Origin: Helianthus annuus
Taxonomy: Eukaryota > Streptophyta > Magnoliopsida > Asterales > Asteraceae
DNA length: 64,000 bases
Reading direction: 5' to 3'
NCBI RefSeq assembly: GCF_002127325.2
Contig: NC_035449.2
Location: forward strand, 77,972,693-78,036,692
How positions within the stretch are numbered: the first letter of the stretch is position 1; every line of letters begins with the position of its first letter. The position numbers and the translations under genes are program-made. Shown here in pieces: positions 1 through 11,580 of the stretch. A model generated the notes under the pieces. That model did not search any database. It was not told where the DNA came from and was given only the letters and a program-made list of their open reading frames with translations.

Positions 1-1837
1 TTGTTGATCATTGTGTGTTGATTTTGAAAAGAAAATGATATGCTAAATAACATGGACACCTCCATTTTCAAAGGAAACTATGGCGAAATTTTCTAAAAAT
101 TCAAACACTTAGAAAATATTTTCTAAACAAGAGTTTACAAGTATGTTTTAAACTATGTTTTTCAATATAAACTTTGCCATAATTTTTGTAACAAAAATAC
201 AAGTATTGGAGGTTGGTTTTTGTAAATAAAAATGGATAAATATATATTTAGAATATATATTTTATATTAAGATATTTGTGTGAATATTTGTTTACCTTGT
301 GAAATAGTTATATTACTTTAGGGTAAAATAATATAACTTAACATAATACCAAGAATTTACAACACCAAAATAATACCAAAAATCTCACGGAATGAAATAT
401 AAGTTACACATTTAATATTGTGAAGCCGAACGATAAAACGTAACTTACGGAATATTCCGGGAAATACCGTTACAATATATTTTTGGTAAATAATATTTTG
501 GAAACGAAAGAAGTGAAAATATGATTTTTTGTACATATTTCCAAGTTATATCCTATTTTTGACAAAAAGAAAATATTTTATTTTTGGGAGATAAAAATGT
601 ATTTTTCCTAGTATATTTAGAAAATATATGATTTTTGGGAAAAATATATATATTCTTGGAATACATTATTTTTGACAAAAAGTTGTATATATATTTTCTA
701 AGTGCGACTTAAAAGTATATTATCCAAGACTACAAATATACATGTATGAAATACCCCCATCCTTGGGAAGGAAATACGAAGTTAAATACTTGAGAAGTAT
801 TGTGACAAAATATTGCTTAAAACAATTATTCCAAAACGAAATATAATTTAAAGTTAAAATAATTTATTTTAACAAATAATTATAACTTGGAATAACATAA
901 GAAACGCAGCTCAAAACGTTAAACTCTAAGCCAAGGCATGACCCGTTTGTCTAATAGACGTTAGTACACTGTAGGTAGTTGTGTTAGCTACGGAGGTTTG
1001 AGTTGCTAGTTCTGAAGACGCAATACTGTGAGTTCATGTCCCCCTTTTCTTTTAATTGTTTTCAGTTTTATACTTCGGGGGTGAAATACATGTTACGATT
1101 ATTACAAACGTTTTATACATGGTATTGTTAGCTTAAGGAGGGTTTTACTGCTAGATCATGTGAAAGGTGGGTATAACACTTAAGGCCATTAATCCTCATT
1201 ATAGGACCAAGGGACATGAGTGATAGATCTATTTGGGTGTAGCGAGCCCACACCCATGTGGTGACTATGTCTTCTTCCCGAAGACAAGTTTGCTAGGTTT
1301 GAGTCTTCCTGCACCATTTCACACATACCATTGGCTTTGCAACCCATTGGTGATCTCTTTTTCCTTATTGCTACATGCCAGGGATATACATACATACAAG
1401 GCATACTTTAAAGGTTTATTCATATACACACACATGAACTCGCTCAACTTTTGTTGATGTTTTTAAATTACATGTATTTCAGGGAACTAATGGATCTGGC
1501 AAATGTTGCATGTGTTTCGAGCTGCGTACTAAATAAAGGATGTCATCCATGGTCGTAGAGTTTAGGAGATGTATCCTATTCCTAGACGGGATACACGTTT
1601 CTAACTTGGTTTTAATTAACGTCTTTTGTTGAGTCTTTATGAACTCAGTTGAACATGTTATTATTTGTAACTTAATTTGGTCAATGATTTCAAGACAAGT
1701 ATGTTGTGGTATTTTCTAAAATCAATTAATGGATGAACATCTCATGTTTTTATCATATAGCGTTGTTATGATTGAATGCTATGGTATTAAGAAGTCACAC
1801 CAAATAACCACGCTTCCGCAAAAGTCAGAGTGTGACA
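1..1837 (+). mobile_element. 3' part of a long gypsy-type LTR (5' end outside window)
   Basis: The sequence is collinear with the solo LTR at 43583-47124: shared blocks include the stretch around 50-200 (compare 45950-46080), the block around 1028-1110 (compare 46345-46420) and the module around 1430-1490 (compare 46850-46890). It ends in TGTGACA at 1831-1837, the same terminal heptamer as the solo LTR. No primer site follows, so this is a 3' LTR or another solo LTR. No coding sequence is seen. The 5' TG end lies before base 1. Confidence 0.7.
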
Positions 1838-1878
1838 ATAGGCATACCCAGCAGTATCCGCGAAGTTGAACAGTCTAC

Positions 1879-2075
1879 AGGCGAAGGTCACCTATTCCAT
1901 GCGAAGTTACCTTCGTCTCACATCATTCACACGAAGGAAACACCTTCGTGGCTATTCCACACGAAGGACCACCTTCATGGACATTCCACAAGAAGGACCA
2001 CCTTCGTGAACACGAAGGACCACCTTCGTGAATACGAAGGTTCATGAAGGTCCTTCATGGGTCACCTTCGCGAAC
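1879..2075. repeat. Array of CGAAGG/CCTTCG inverted motifs
   Basis: Several 20-bp near-palindromes of the form CACGAAGGACCACCTTCGTG follow each other every roughly 25-35 bp, with degenerate copies at both edges. Each could fold as a short hairpin. The array starts about 40 bp after the LTR end at 1837. No gene is seen in it. Confidence 0.7.
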
Positions 2076-3346
2076 AGACTAACATAACCACAAAAATCAC
2101 TAACTTGTTGTCCAAGTCAAACAGGAGGAAGTTTGACTTGGTTAACTTACATCAAAAGTCAAACAAACAAAACAAAAGATCGTTTATACAGTACAATAAT
2201 TAACTACAAGCTACATACACAAAAAGTGGATCAATAATAATTATCCCAAAAAATGTCTTAGAATGTCCAAAGTTTAGCTAACTTAGAAAGAAATAGGGTT
2301 TCAAGTTTTCAATATGTTTAGATAAAAAGTTTATTATTTATTATTTTTTGAAGACAATCAAACAAACATAAACGAACGAACATGAACAAATGTAACTGAA
2401 CTTGTTATCGAACGTTCACGAACGCAGTCGAACGAACGAGACATGTGTTCGTGTTCGTTCGCTAAGCTGACCAAACAAATTTTTTGTTCGTGTTCGTTCG
2501 TTAAGATAATCGAACGAACATAAACGAACTTCTCCCCGAACGGTTCACGAACTGTTCACTGAACGTTCGGTTCGTTTACAACCCTGGGTGGGATGGTTGG
2601 GTTTTATTTGTTTTTTTAAATAAAAATATTTATTAAAGTTCTTTAAAATTGAATAAAAAGACTAATTTGCCCTTACATGGGTCCAATTGGTCAGACTTAA
2701 CCATAAAAACTAATTGAGTTAGGGGTAAAGAACATAATGTGCAAGGGTTTGCAAATCGAGTACGGTTTTTGTACTTATTAAAGACAAGAGACACAGTTTG
2801 CAATAAGTAGCATGTATAAAGGACGATTTTTGTAATTTACTCTAAAATAAATCACTAATAGACAAAGGTTAATGAAAAATAAAAATTAAAAAATTCGGGT
2901 ATATAGTTCAGGTAAATGGGTATATGGTTTCGAGTAATCAGGTCGGCTATCATCTAATCCCATACCCGACCCATACCCACGAAATTTTTTAAAACTAATC
3001 CCATACCCGGCCAAATACCCGTCGGGTATCGGGCATACCCGTCGTCCCATTTGTGTCGGGTATACCCGTCGAGCTCGGGTATTTTTGTCATCCCTACATT
3101 TTACCGTGTGGGTTGAACCCGACCCGAGTCCTTAGAGAGTTAACGACAGGAGTGTTGTAACACGAGTCCTCGGCAATGAAAAATAAGAGGGTTTTATGTT
3201 AATCATGTCACCAAACCAACCATGTGAACGCAAATTTCACTTTGCTTAAATAATAAACAAGAGGTATGGTGAGATAAGGCTCAGGGACCATTAGGTCATG
3301 AGAATGGTTTTTTTTTTTTTTCAGATTTTTTGAGTTTTCTCCTGTA
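2076..3346. other. Intergenic AT-rich spacer with two decayed repeat-derived blocks
   Basis: No gene is supported here. At about 2360-2588 there is a TTCG-rich block built of CGAACGAACA/TGTTCGTTCG words, ending in a GGTTCGTTTACAACCCT terminus. The same kind of block flanks element A at 31170-31664 and 39809-40422. At about 2890-3100 repeated CGGGTA/TACCCG words form a second block that looks like one end of a DNA transposon. The rest is featureless AT-rich sequence with a poly-T tract near 3310. Confidence 0.5.
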
Positions 3347-3349
3347 TTA

Positions 3350-3659
3350 GACTATGGGGCTTGGGTTGGGGCGTGGGTTGACTGAAAACGCCCAAGCCAC
3401 CACCCCGGGGGCTTGGGTTGGGGTGTGGCCTAAGGGGCGGGAGTTTGAAGCCGGGCGTGGGGCGGGCTAGCGATCCTATATGGCGGGCTCCTATTCGCTT
3501 TGTTGGTCATGTCCTATTCGCTTTTTTTTAATAAACTGCCAAGCCACGCCCCAACCCAAGCTCCGCCATACCCCACGGACACGTCACTCACCGGTGGGGG
3601 GCTCGAACTTCACGTGTCAACTCATGCATCGAACCCAAACCCCACCATACCCCACGACC
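3350..3659. mobile_element. PIF/Harbinger-type MITE
   Basis: A 310-bp non-coding element is flanked by the trinucleotide TTA on both sides (3347-3349 and 3660-3662), the target duplication typical of PIF/Harbinger elements. Its right end reads as GGTCGTGGGGTATGG on the minus strand and its interior has the same GGGCTTGGGTTGGGGCGTGG words as the larger element at 11581-12574, so it is probably a deletion derivative of that family. The left terminus is worn. It lies about 140 bp upstream of the start codon of the truncated TMEM97-like copy. Confidence 0.65.
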
Positions 3660-3798
3660 TTAGTGTATAACTATTTAGTATAATATAATGAAAATGGATA
3701 TGATTGGTGGTTCTACTCAAATAACAAACAGATCTTTCCAAGTTTACGCACAAAATCAAACCAAGAAGATCAAATCCAATCAACCCAAAGAAGCAACA

Positions 3799-5209
3799 AT
3801 GGGAGCATTGATGAAGCTAATCGACACAATCTTGATCATCTTCTTCCTCATAATCGCGATTGCAGCCCCACTTCTCGATGCTCAAACATGTCTCCCTTCC
3901 AACATATTCCCGGACATCCTCGTACACCTCAAAACCTGGTACACCCACGAATACGGAGATTATTTGGTCTCTGAAAAACCCCATTTTTTCGTCGGCCTGA
4001 TTTGGGTGGAGCTTCTCTTCGCTTGGCCCCTCTCGATTGCTTCTATATATGGTATTGCTGCTGGGAAATCTTGGGTGCGCACCACCTGTTTGATGTATGG
4101 TGTCTCCACTTTGACTTCTATGGTATTGTTTTCCCCCCTTTTCTTGTTTTTTTTTTTTTCACTTTTGGTTGGTTGAATCTGGACTTGACTCTGGTCTTTT
4201 TAGTGTGAATTTGGGGAAAAAGATAGTACATTATGAACACAACCATGGAACAATTAGGCTTTGGGTTGAAATATCTAAACGGTTTAATAATAGTGTAGAG
4301 ATTGATCGGTTTGAGCTGTTTAGTCAAAGAAGTCGTGTTTGAGTTGACCATTTTAATCTGCTTAATCAAACGGGTCGCGTTCGGGTTGACTTGTTTAGCT
4401 CACTTAATTAGTTGGGTTGACCAGCTTAACCCACTTAATTAATCGTGTCATGTTCCGTTGACCTGTATAACCCACTTAATACTGTGGCATGTTTAACCAT
4501 CAACCCGCCTACCCGTTTTATGACCCGGTTAGTTTTCAATGAGGGGATTCTAGTGTATTGTATATACCCTTGCAAATTGCAATTGTTGCTTCTCCTTAAC
4601 ATGAGTTATTACCATTTATTGTTTGAATTCACTATTAGGTTGTTATAATATTCGATTTAAGGTTGCGATGAAGCTGATCAAATCCATTGTGTGTTCCCCA
4701 TCACAATCAAAAGTTCACCGGTTTAAGTCATGGAGACCATTATAAAGCCGACCCGAGTCATCCTTTTAGGCATGTCATTAGTTAACCTTCTTCTTATTCT
4801 GTCTTTTTTTTATCAATCTTGCTAGAGGGAGGTGATTCTAATCCATTCGTAGGAAAACGGGTCAATTCAGGTCTATTTTTTTGTGAACGGGTTAAATGAA
4901 AATTGAAAAGAGATGCAGCTAACGGGTTGAAAGGCACTCGTGGGATAATCAAGTTTTCCAATCTCCTTAATATCTGTATCCAAAAGACTCAAATCAATAT
5001 CGTAATATAATACCTATTCTAATCATATTTAATATCATTAATTCTGAAATTTTGAAAAAAAAAAAAAAACAAAAGACAAGAAAGCCATAAAAAACATAAT
5101 TATTTCGCGTTTCTTGCATGTTGTTCTACAGGTTGCAATGCTATATAATATCACCATTTTGTTTGTATGCTGTATAATATTTGAATGTATTAATAAACTG
5201 ACAGTTTAA
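3799..5209 (+). pseudogene. TMEM97-like: Truncated TMEM97/sigma-2 receptor-like gene, copy 1
   Basis: Exon 1 is 3799-4122 (108 codons, starting MGALMKLIDTI) and ends ATG before a GT donor at 4123, exactly like copy 2. It carries the EXPERA-type features: a first membrane segment, the acidic LLDAQ and EYGDYL motifs, and a second segment with WVELLFAWP. The intron (4123-5131) is collinear with that of copy 2 up to the AG at 5130-5131. After about 13 bases of the expected second exon (from 5132) homology stops, and the frame ends at TAA 5207-5209. A spliced product would be 133 residues, lacking the last membrane segment and the KKRA tail. The first exon has no stop codons, so the loss looks recent. 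I chose the ATG at 3799 rather than the in-frame ATG at 3688 because copy 2 starts there. It may be transcribed, but a full protein is not possible. Confidence 0.8.
4270..4525. repeat. Degenerate GTTGACC/TTAACCC repeat units in intron of copy 1
   Basis: Several diverged units resembling the 42-bp minisatellite in the intron of copy 2 (5795-6190) occupy the same intron position. This shows that the tandem duplication copied the intron as well as the exons. Confidence 0.6.
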
Positions 5210-5368
5210 AGTATTAAGAATATAGAATTATGGAACATGTGCCTTACATCTTAGTGGCTGAAACATGTGTAAATAAAATAATGAAGAACAGATCTAAACA
5301 TAATTCAATATAAAATCCCATATTTCACAAACAAAACATCAATTTCGATCAATCCAAAGAAGTGCTAG

Positions 5369-6663
5369 ATGGGGGCATTGATGAAGCTAGTTGATGCAAT
5401 CTTGTTCGTCTTCTTCCTCATAATCGTGATTGCAGCTCCACTTCTCGATGGTCAATCCTGTCTTCCGTCCAACATCTTCCCGGACATCCTCGTGCGCCTC
5501 AACACCTGGTACGCCCACGAATACGGTGATTATTTGGTGTCTGAAAAACCCCATTTCTTTGTTGGCCTGGTTTGGCTCGAGCTTGTGTTCGCGTGGCCCC
5601 TCTCGGTCGCTTCTCTATATGGTATTGTGGCTGGGAAATCTTGGTTACCCACCACCTGTTTGATGTATGGTGTCTCCACTTTGACTGCTATGGTATTCTT
5701 TTCTACTCTTCTTCTTTTTCTCCATTTTGATTCGCTAAAAATGAAAAATTTGCACTTGAATCTGGTCTTATTTAGTATGAGTTTTGTGTTCAGGTTGATT
5801 TGTTTTACCCGCTTAAGTGAACGGGTCTTATTCAAGTTGACCTGTTTTACCCACTTAAGCAAACGGGTCTTGTTCAGGTTGACCTGTTTTACCATCTTAA
5901 GCCAACGGCTCGTGTTATAGTTGACATGTTTTACCCACTTAAGCAAATGGGTCGTTGTTCAAGTTGACCTATTTAACCGGCTTAAGCAAACGGGTCGTGT
6001 TCAAGTTGACCTGTTTAACGGGCTTAATCAAATGGGTCGTGTTCGGGTTGACTGGTTTAACCCGCTTAATCAAATGGGTCATGTTACGGTTGACATGTGT
6101 AACCTTCTTAATTAAACATGTCGTGTTCAGGCTGAACTATTTAACCGTCAACCCGTAAACCCATTCAATTAAATAGGCCGACCCGCCAACCCGTTTAACC
6201 AAATTTATTTTTTGATGAGGGGATCCCGGTAAGGGTGCATTCTATGCAAATTGCAATTTTTGTGTCTCATTAACATGGGTTATTACTATTTATTGTATAT
6301 GTTCGTTATAAGGTTGTTAAATAAATATTTGATTTAAGGCTGCAATGAATCACACTATCGTAATAATGCCGCCTATTCTAATCATATTTAATAATAACAT
6401 ATTATTAATTCTGAATGTTTATTAAAAAGGAGACAAGAAAGCCATAAAAATATAATCATTTCATTTTCTTGCATTTTGTTTTCCAGGTTGCAATTCTATC
6501 AGAAATGGTGGGATCTGGAAAAGCATCAGAAAAGCTATTGAAAATGTATTACCCCTTCTTGGGTTTTGCGGTTTTAGCTATCTTGCGGGGGCTCTTACCG
6601 CATTCTAGTAAGTCGAACGCGAGTGTCACACGACCTGCGGTGGCCAGGAAAAAACGAGCTTGA
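5369..6663 (+). CDS. TMEM97-like: TMEM97/sigma-2 receptor-like EXPERA-domain protein, copy 2 (two exons)
   Basis: Exons are 5369-5692 and 6487-6663, with a phase-0 GT-AG intron, giving 166 residues, about the family's usual size. The family (EXPERA domain; TMEM97, the sigma-2 receptor) comprises four-segment ER membrane proteins linked in animals to sterol handling. Hydrophobic segments fall at about residues 8-25, 63-87, 95-116 and 128-147. Asp27 (LLDGQ), Asp54 (EYGDYL) and Glu71 (WLELVFAWP) sit where the animal protein has its conserved acidic residues. The C terminus ends KKRA, which fits the KKxx ER-retrieval signal, so I infer an ER location. The start is set by the match to copy 1. The intron holds a 42-bp minisatellite that keeps the frame open, so intron retention would give a 183-residue variant. 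The plant function is not established by this sequence. Confidence 0.88.
5795..6190 (+). repeat. 42-bp minisatellite in intron of TMEM97-like copy 2
   Basis: About nine imperfect copies of a 42-bp unit built around GTTGACCTGTTTTACCC and AAACGGGTC run head to tail. Because 42 is a multiple of three, open frames appear across the array on both strands (14-residue periodic peptides). These are by-products of the repeat, not genes. Confidence 0.85.
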
Positions 6664-7076
6664 ATGGTTTACCAAGATTAGCATTAGCGGGCCACATGTC
6701 ACTAATCTTCATATCTTCTGCTGATGTATATGAAAATTCCATTTTGAGTTTTGCAGCCTTTGTATGATTGTATCACTAAATTTGTGTTATGAACTAATGC
6801 TAATCTATAACTTAATCACCATTGATTTTTTTTTTTTATAAACGCGGTGCATGCTATTATTGTAACCGATGATAGAATTCATCACGACGTTTTCCATGCG
6901 TTAGTCTTTTCACTTAGAGCGGGTGGTAAGGTTGCTGCTTTGTGACCTTGAGGTCATGAGTTCCAACAGTGGGAAACACCCTCATGCACAAAGTACAAAC
7001 ATGACTTATGAAAATTAGACTTCAACTCTGAAGCCAAGTAAAAACATTTAAGAATCATATCGTTAAAGACCATCCC
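6664..7076. other. 3' flank of copy 2 with possible tRNA-derived SINE head
   Basis: This is non-coding. At about 6914-6975 there is a stretch with a tRNA-like A-box region (GCGGGTGGTAAGG) followed about 35 bp later by a B-box-like GGTCATGAGTTCCAAC, as seen at the head of plant SINEs. The match is weak and no tail or target duplication was defined. Confidence 0.3.
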
Positions 7077-7085
7077 TATAAGTAA

Positions 7086-8361
7086 GGGTTATTGGATTTT
7101 ATCGCCCCCAACTATCGACCTTTGGCCGTTGCCACCCCCAACTAACACTTTGACGCCCGACACCTCCAACTTGACTTTTAGTTTGTGCTGGCACCACCTC
7201 GTTAACCAAACACTAACTTAGTTAATTTTTTATCCTACATGGCACTCCATTTCCAGTGTGGCAAGATGAGGTGGATCCCTTATTAAATATAATGAACACA
7301 TATTGGTTAAATCTTGGTACAAACCATTTCTTCATCTTTCAGATTTCTTTAAATCTTTTTCATCCCTCTTGCTGCCACCCTCCGTTACCACCACCGGCCA
7401 ACATTGTATCTCCAACACAACCACTGCGTTCAGACGAAAGTTATCGGTTCCAAAGCAGCCCCTTTACGGCTGTGATAGTGGTTTGAAGAAGGTCCAAAGT
7501 CGACGGCATCTGAGTTTAGATCGGCGACCCGATAAGTGGCGGCTAGCGTTTCACAGCCGATGACAACCACCTAGATGTCCATACACCTTGTTCGTTTCAC
7601 AGCAGACGATAACTCAATTTTCACGGTGTAACAGAACTTTGTCGTCTCATTAACAACATTAGAGGTGAAATTATCCTCTTGTTCAGTTTTAAAGTCATAA
7701 GAGTTTTTTACTCTTTGCCATTAGGTGAAACTGAAAGCATTTCATAAAACACTTAATTTACATATTATTCAACACTTGAACAATAAGCTAAAAGCATTTT
7801 GGATCTGATTACCTTATGGAGATGGAAAACCATGTCGTCAACATCCACAACGACGTCGCTTGGTAAACCGGTGCTACTAAACCTTCAAAGAATAAGCAAG
7901 TTTAGGTGAACAGATTTATACAAACAGAGAAAGAAACAACAGTTCCGGTTTGCCGGTTTTCGTATACCATGCTTGGCCTTTTGAGTTTGTTGCCATTGTT
8001 ACCGGAGAAACTCGTATGAGAAGGGGGGGGGGGGGGGATTACCAATTTACAGTAGATACATGTTTGACTATTGAACTGATTTTGACTTGTTGTGGCTGTT
8101 TTTGGATAATAAGTGAGGAAGTGAGAAGAGACAAATGGGGTTTAAACAAGATTTGGAACAGGGATGGAGGTGCTTGACACATAATCGCCATGTAATCATG
8201 TCCACGTAGGAAAGATGGTGACACGTAGGATCAAAAACTAACAGACAGAGTGGTGCCAGCATAAACTGAAAGTCAAGTTGGAGGTGCCGGGCGTTAAAGT
8301 GTTAGTTGGGGGTGGCAACGGCCAAAGGTCGATAGTTGGGGATGATAAAATCCAATAACCC
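7086..8361. mobile_element. Non-autonomous Mutator-like element
   Basis: The element is flanked by the perfect 9-bp duplication TATAAGTAA (7077-7085 and 8362-8370). Long terminal inverted repeats of about 115 bp begin GGGTTATTGGATTTTATC on both strands. No transposase is present. The interior (7260-8200) has short open frames with CAC/CCG-rich and poly-G (8026-8037) stretches but nothing I can assign; it could be captured promoter or UTR sequence. Confidence 0.85.
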
Positions 8362-8760
8362 TATAAGTAATAATCAAGACATCATCTGCATATAATAAGT
8401 AAGAAAGATATATATTAGAGTAAACTGCAATTTTACCCCTGGGGTTAGATGCGATTGGTAACCTTACCCTCTATTACGAAAATCTTGTTGTCTGACCCCT
8501 GACGTTTTCTGATTGCATCAATGTACCCCCCCTGAAACGTGAAAAGACTTTTTTTGCCCCTGATAATAATAAGAAAATAGAAGTAAATAACACATTTACA
8601 CCCTGTGTTTTACCTTCACAAACACGTTTACACCCTGTTTTATTATAGTGTCTTCTCCGGCGATGTTCCGACCACCGGAGCACTTAACTCCGTGCGATAG
8701 TAGTTCCGGATTGACACTTTTTATATACTACATACATACATACATAATAGGGAAACTCAC

Positions 8761-8833
8761 CAATCTGACCAAGGAGCTCTATTTTAATGCCATTGTGTTC
8801 AAGTTTCTTTCCTTGCACTGGTTCTACAGAAAT
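8761..8833 (-). pseudogene. VPS26: Captured exon of VPS26 (retromer subunit)
   Basis: On the minus strand an exon bounded by TTTTCAG at its 5' side and a GTGAG donor at its 3' side encodes about 24 residues, including the run GKKLEHNGIKIELLGQI. This matches the conserved N-terminal arrestin-like region of the retromer protein VPS26, where GKKVEHNGVKVELLGQIE is typical in plants. The exon ends one base into the next codon (phase 1). It is only one exon, out of its gene context, inside the Pack-MULE. It follows the kinase fragment in the same orientation, so a read-through transcript could join the two. Confidence 0.75.
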
Positions 8834-8909
8834 CTGAAAATAAGGAGCATATGGATGGTGAAGAAAAATGCAGGATGCAGTTGTCTGTTAAACATTAAGT
8901 TAGAAAGGA

Positions 8910-9530
<621 letters not shown>

Positions 9531-9882
9531 CTCCGATGGTCGGAATATCGCCGGAGTGTCGGAATACGCTTCTCCGGTGGTTGGAATATCGCCAGAGAAG
9601 ACACTTTAATAAAACAGGGTTTAAACGTGTCGGCTTAGGTAAAGCACAGGGGGTAATATTGAAGTTTACTATATAAATGTGGGTACGATTACGAAAATAC
9701 CATTTTGGTAAGGTTACTGTTTTACCCCTCAGGAGGGTACATTGATGCAATCAGAAAACGTCAGGGAGTCAGACAACAAGATTTTCGTAATAGGGGGTAA
9801 GGTTGCCAATCGCATCTAACCCCATAGGGTAAAATTGCAGTTTACTCTATATATTATCGTTCCCAATTTGAGCCCCTAAAAA

Positions 9883-11140
9883 GGGAAAATCACGAAACTA
9901 GCCTTGACCACGCCATTTTTTCAATTTTGGCCAACTGACCCGGCTCCACGAGCCGGCACCATCAACTGAACCGGCTCGAACCTTGTGTTGTGCCGGCTCA
10001 AGGAGTTCCTTCAACGATGACCAATCTGATGGAGACACGTGTCCGACAAACGGCCGGATCAGCTGAAACGGCTCCGAGCAGGTGAACCGGCTCAAACCTT
10101 GTGTTGTGCCAACTCGTAGCATACCTGAACCGGCTCGAACCTTGTGTTGTTCCGGCTCATAGCATACCTGTGCCGGCTCGTGGCACACCATCACTCCACC
10201 GCCACCATCACCTCCACCGCCACCATCACTCCACCGCCACCATCAAAACCAGTACTCTCTCTCTCTCTTTCTCAAAACCAGTACTCTCTCTCTCTCTCTC
10301 TTTCTCAAAACCAGTACTCTCTCTCTCTCTTTCTCAAAAACACTGATCTTTAACGGGAGGTGGTGCTTGGTGATGGTGGGTTTGTTGGCAGAGGAGGGAA
10401 GGAGGAAAAGGGGTGGCGTTTTGGTTCGGCGGTTGTAGTGTTATGGTGGTTTGGTGGAGGCGGGTATGGGTTAAGGAGGCGGAGCAGTGGTGGTGGAGGT
10501 GATGGTGGCGGTGGAGATGAATGTGTTTCTCTCTCACACACAAACACACACTGGCGGCAGATTTCAGTTGAAATAGATGTGAGAGAAATGGTTTTATGCT
10601 GGTACCAACTTTTATCCTCCTGCAACGTGCTGCAACGTGTGACAGAGATATAGAGACTAGGGGACAAATGGACACGTGGCAAAAAAGGGTTGGTTGCTTG
10701 AATGGATTTTTTGAGCCAGGTGGGGATTCGTGAAACGGCATTTTATGGGGTGTCAACAGGCTATTTTTGAAATTTTGACCAAGTGTTGGCTATTTTGGTG
10801 ATTCCTTCCCCCACCCCCCGGCGGTGGAGATGAATGTGTTTCTCTCTCACACACAAACACACACTGGCGGCAGATTTCAGTTGAAATAGATGTGAGAGAA
10901 ATGGTTTTATGCTGGTACCAACTTTTATCCTCCTGCAACGTGCTGCAACGTGTGACAGAGATATAGAGACTAGGGGACAAATGGACACGTGGCAAAAAAG
11001 GGTTGGTTGCTTGAATGGATTTTTTGAGCCAGGTGGGGATTCGTGAAACGACATTTTTTGGGGTGTCAACAGGCTATTTTTGAAATTTTGACCAAGTGTT
11101 GGCTATTTTTGTGATTCCTTCCCCCCCCCCCCCCCCCCTA
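9883..11140. mobile_element. Probable Mutator-like element with internal duplication
   Basis: The sequence CCCCTAAAAA occurs at 9873-9882 and again at 11141-11150, consistent with a 9-10 bp target duplication. The ends are weakly inverted (GGGAAAATCACGAAACTAGCC-like on the left, GGCTATTTTTGTGATTCC on the right, followed by a C tract). The interior holds CCGGCTC-rich repeats (9935-10190), CCACCATCA and (CT)n simple repeats (10195-10335), and a 313-bp direct duplication. Open frames here follow low-complexity sequence and are not genes. Confidence 0.5.
10507..11132 (+). repeat. Tandem direct duplication, period 313 bp
   Basis: The segment beginning GGCGGTGGAGATGAATG at 10507 is repeated almost unchanged from 10820. 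Only a few substitutions separate the units, so the duplication is recent. The join lies in a C-rich tract. Confidence 0.85.
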
Positions 11141-11150
11141 CCCCTAAAAA

Positions 11151-11577
11151 TATGCCTCCATCTACAGTGTCCTAAATAAGTAAATAGTCGCATGTAATGG
11201 CTAGAATAAATAAGAATCGAAAGAAAAACTTGAAATTGGGTATGGGTGTGAAAAATAAAATGAAAATTTAAAGAGTATTAGGCCAGTTGAAATGTTTTCA
11301 ATTTTCATAATGTTTTCAGGTTATGAATAAACAAGTAACAAGTGTATGATTTGAGAAAATTATTCACATAATTTAAGTCTCCCTAATATATTAATATATT
11401 ATGCATAACCATGAATAACAATACCGCCTGAACACAGAAAGTCTTGCAAAACTTGTAATATGTTTTCCTTTTTGCATTATAATATCGCATGGGACAACAA
11501 CCTGTTGAGTGAAAACAAAGTGCAAACAGAAAATTAAGCCACTAAATGAGTAAGAACATGCATGCTTGACTGATGAC
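11151..11577. other. Spacer without recognised feature
   Basis: AT-rich sequence between two transposons. I see no gene, repeat or regulatory site that I can support. Confidence 0.6.
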
Positions 11578-11580
11578 TAA

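Noticed and set aside
3688..3798. Upstream in-frame ATG extending TMEM97-like copy 1 by 37 residues
   Set aside because: The extension is absent from copies 2 and 3 and is polar; the ATG at 3799 matches the family start.
5530..5946. Open frame on the minus strand with a 14-residue periodic peptide
   Set aside because: It follows the 42-bp intron minisatellite, whose period is a multiple of three; it overlaps the antisense of a real exon and has no domain.
7256..7563. Overlapping open frames in the Mutator-like element at 7086-8361
   Set aside because: No recognisable domain and no splice context; possibly captured UTR sequence, but this cannot be supported.
10334..11069. Several His/Ser/Pro-rich open frames on the minus strand
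   Set aside because: They are shadows of simple repeats and of the 313-bp duplication; the same peptide appears twice for that reason.
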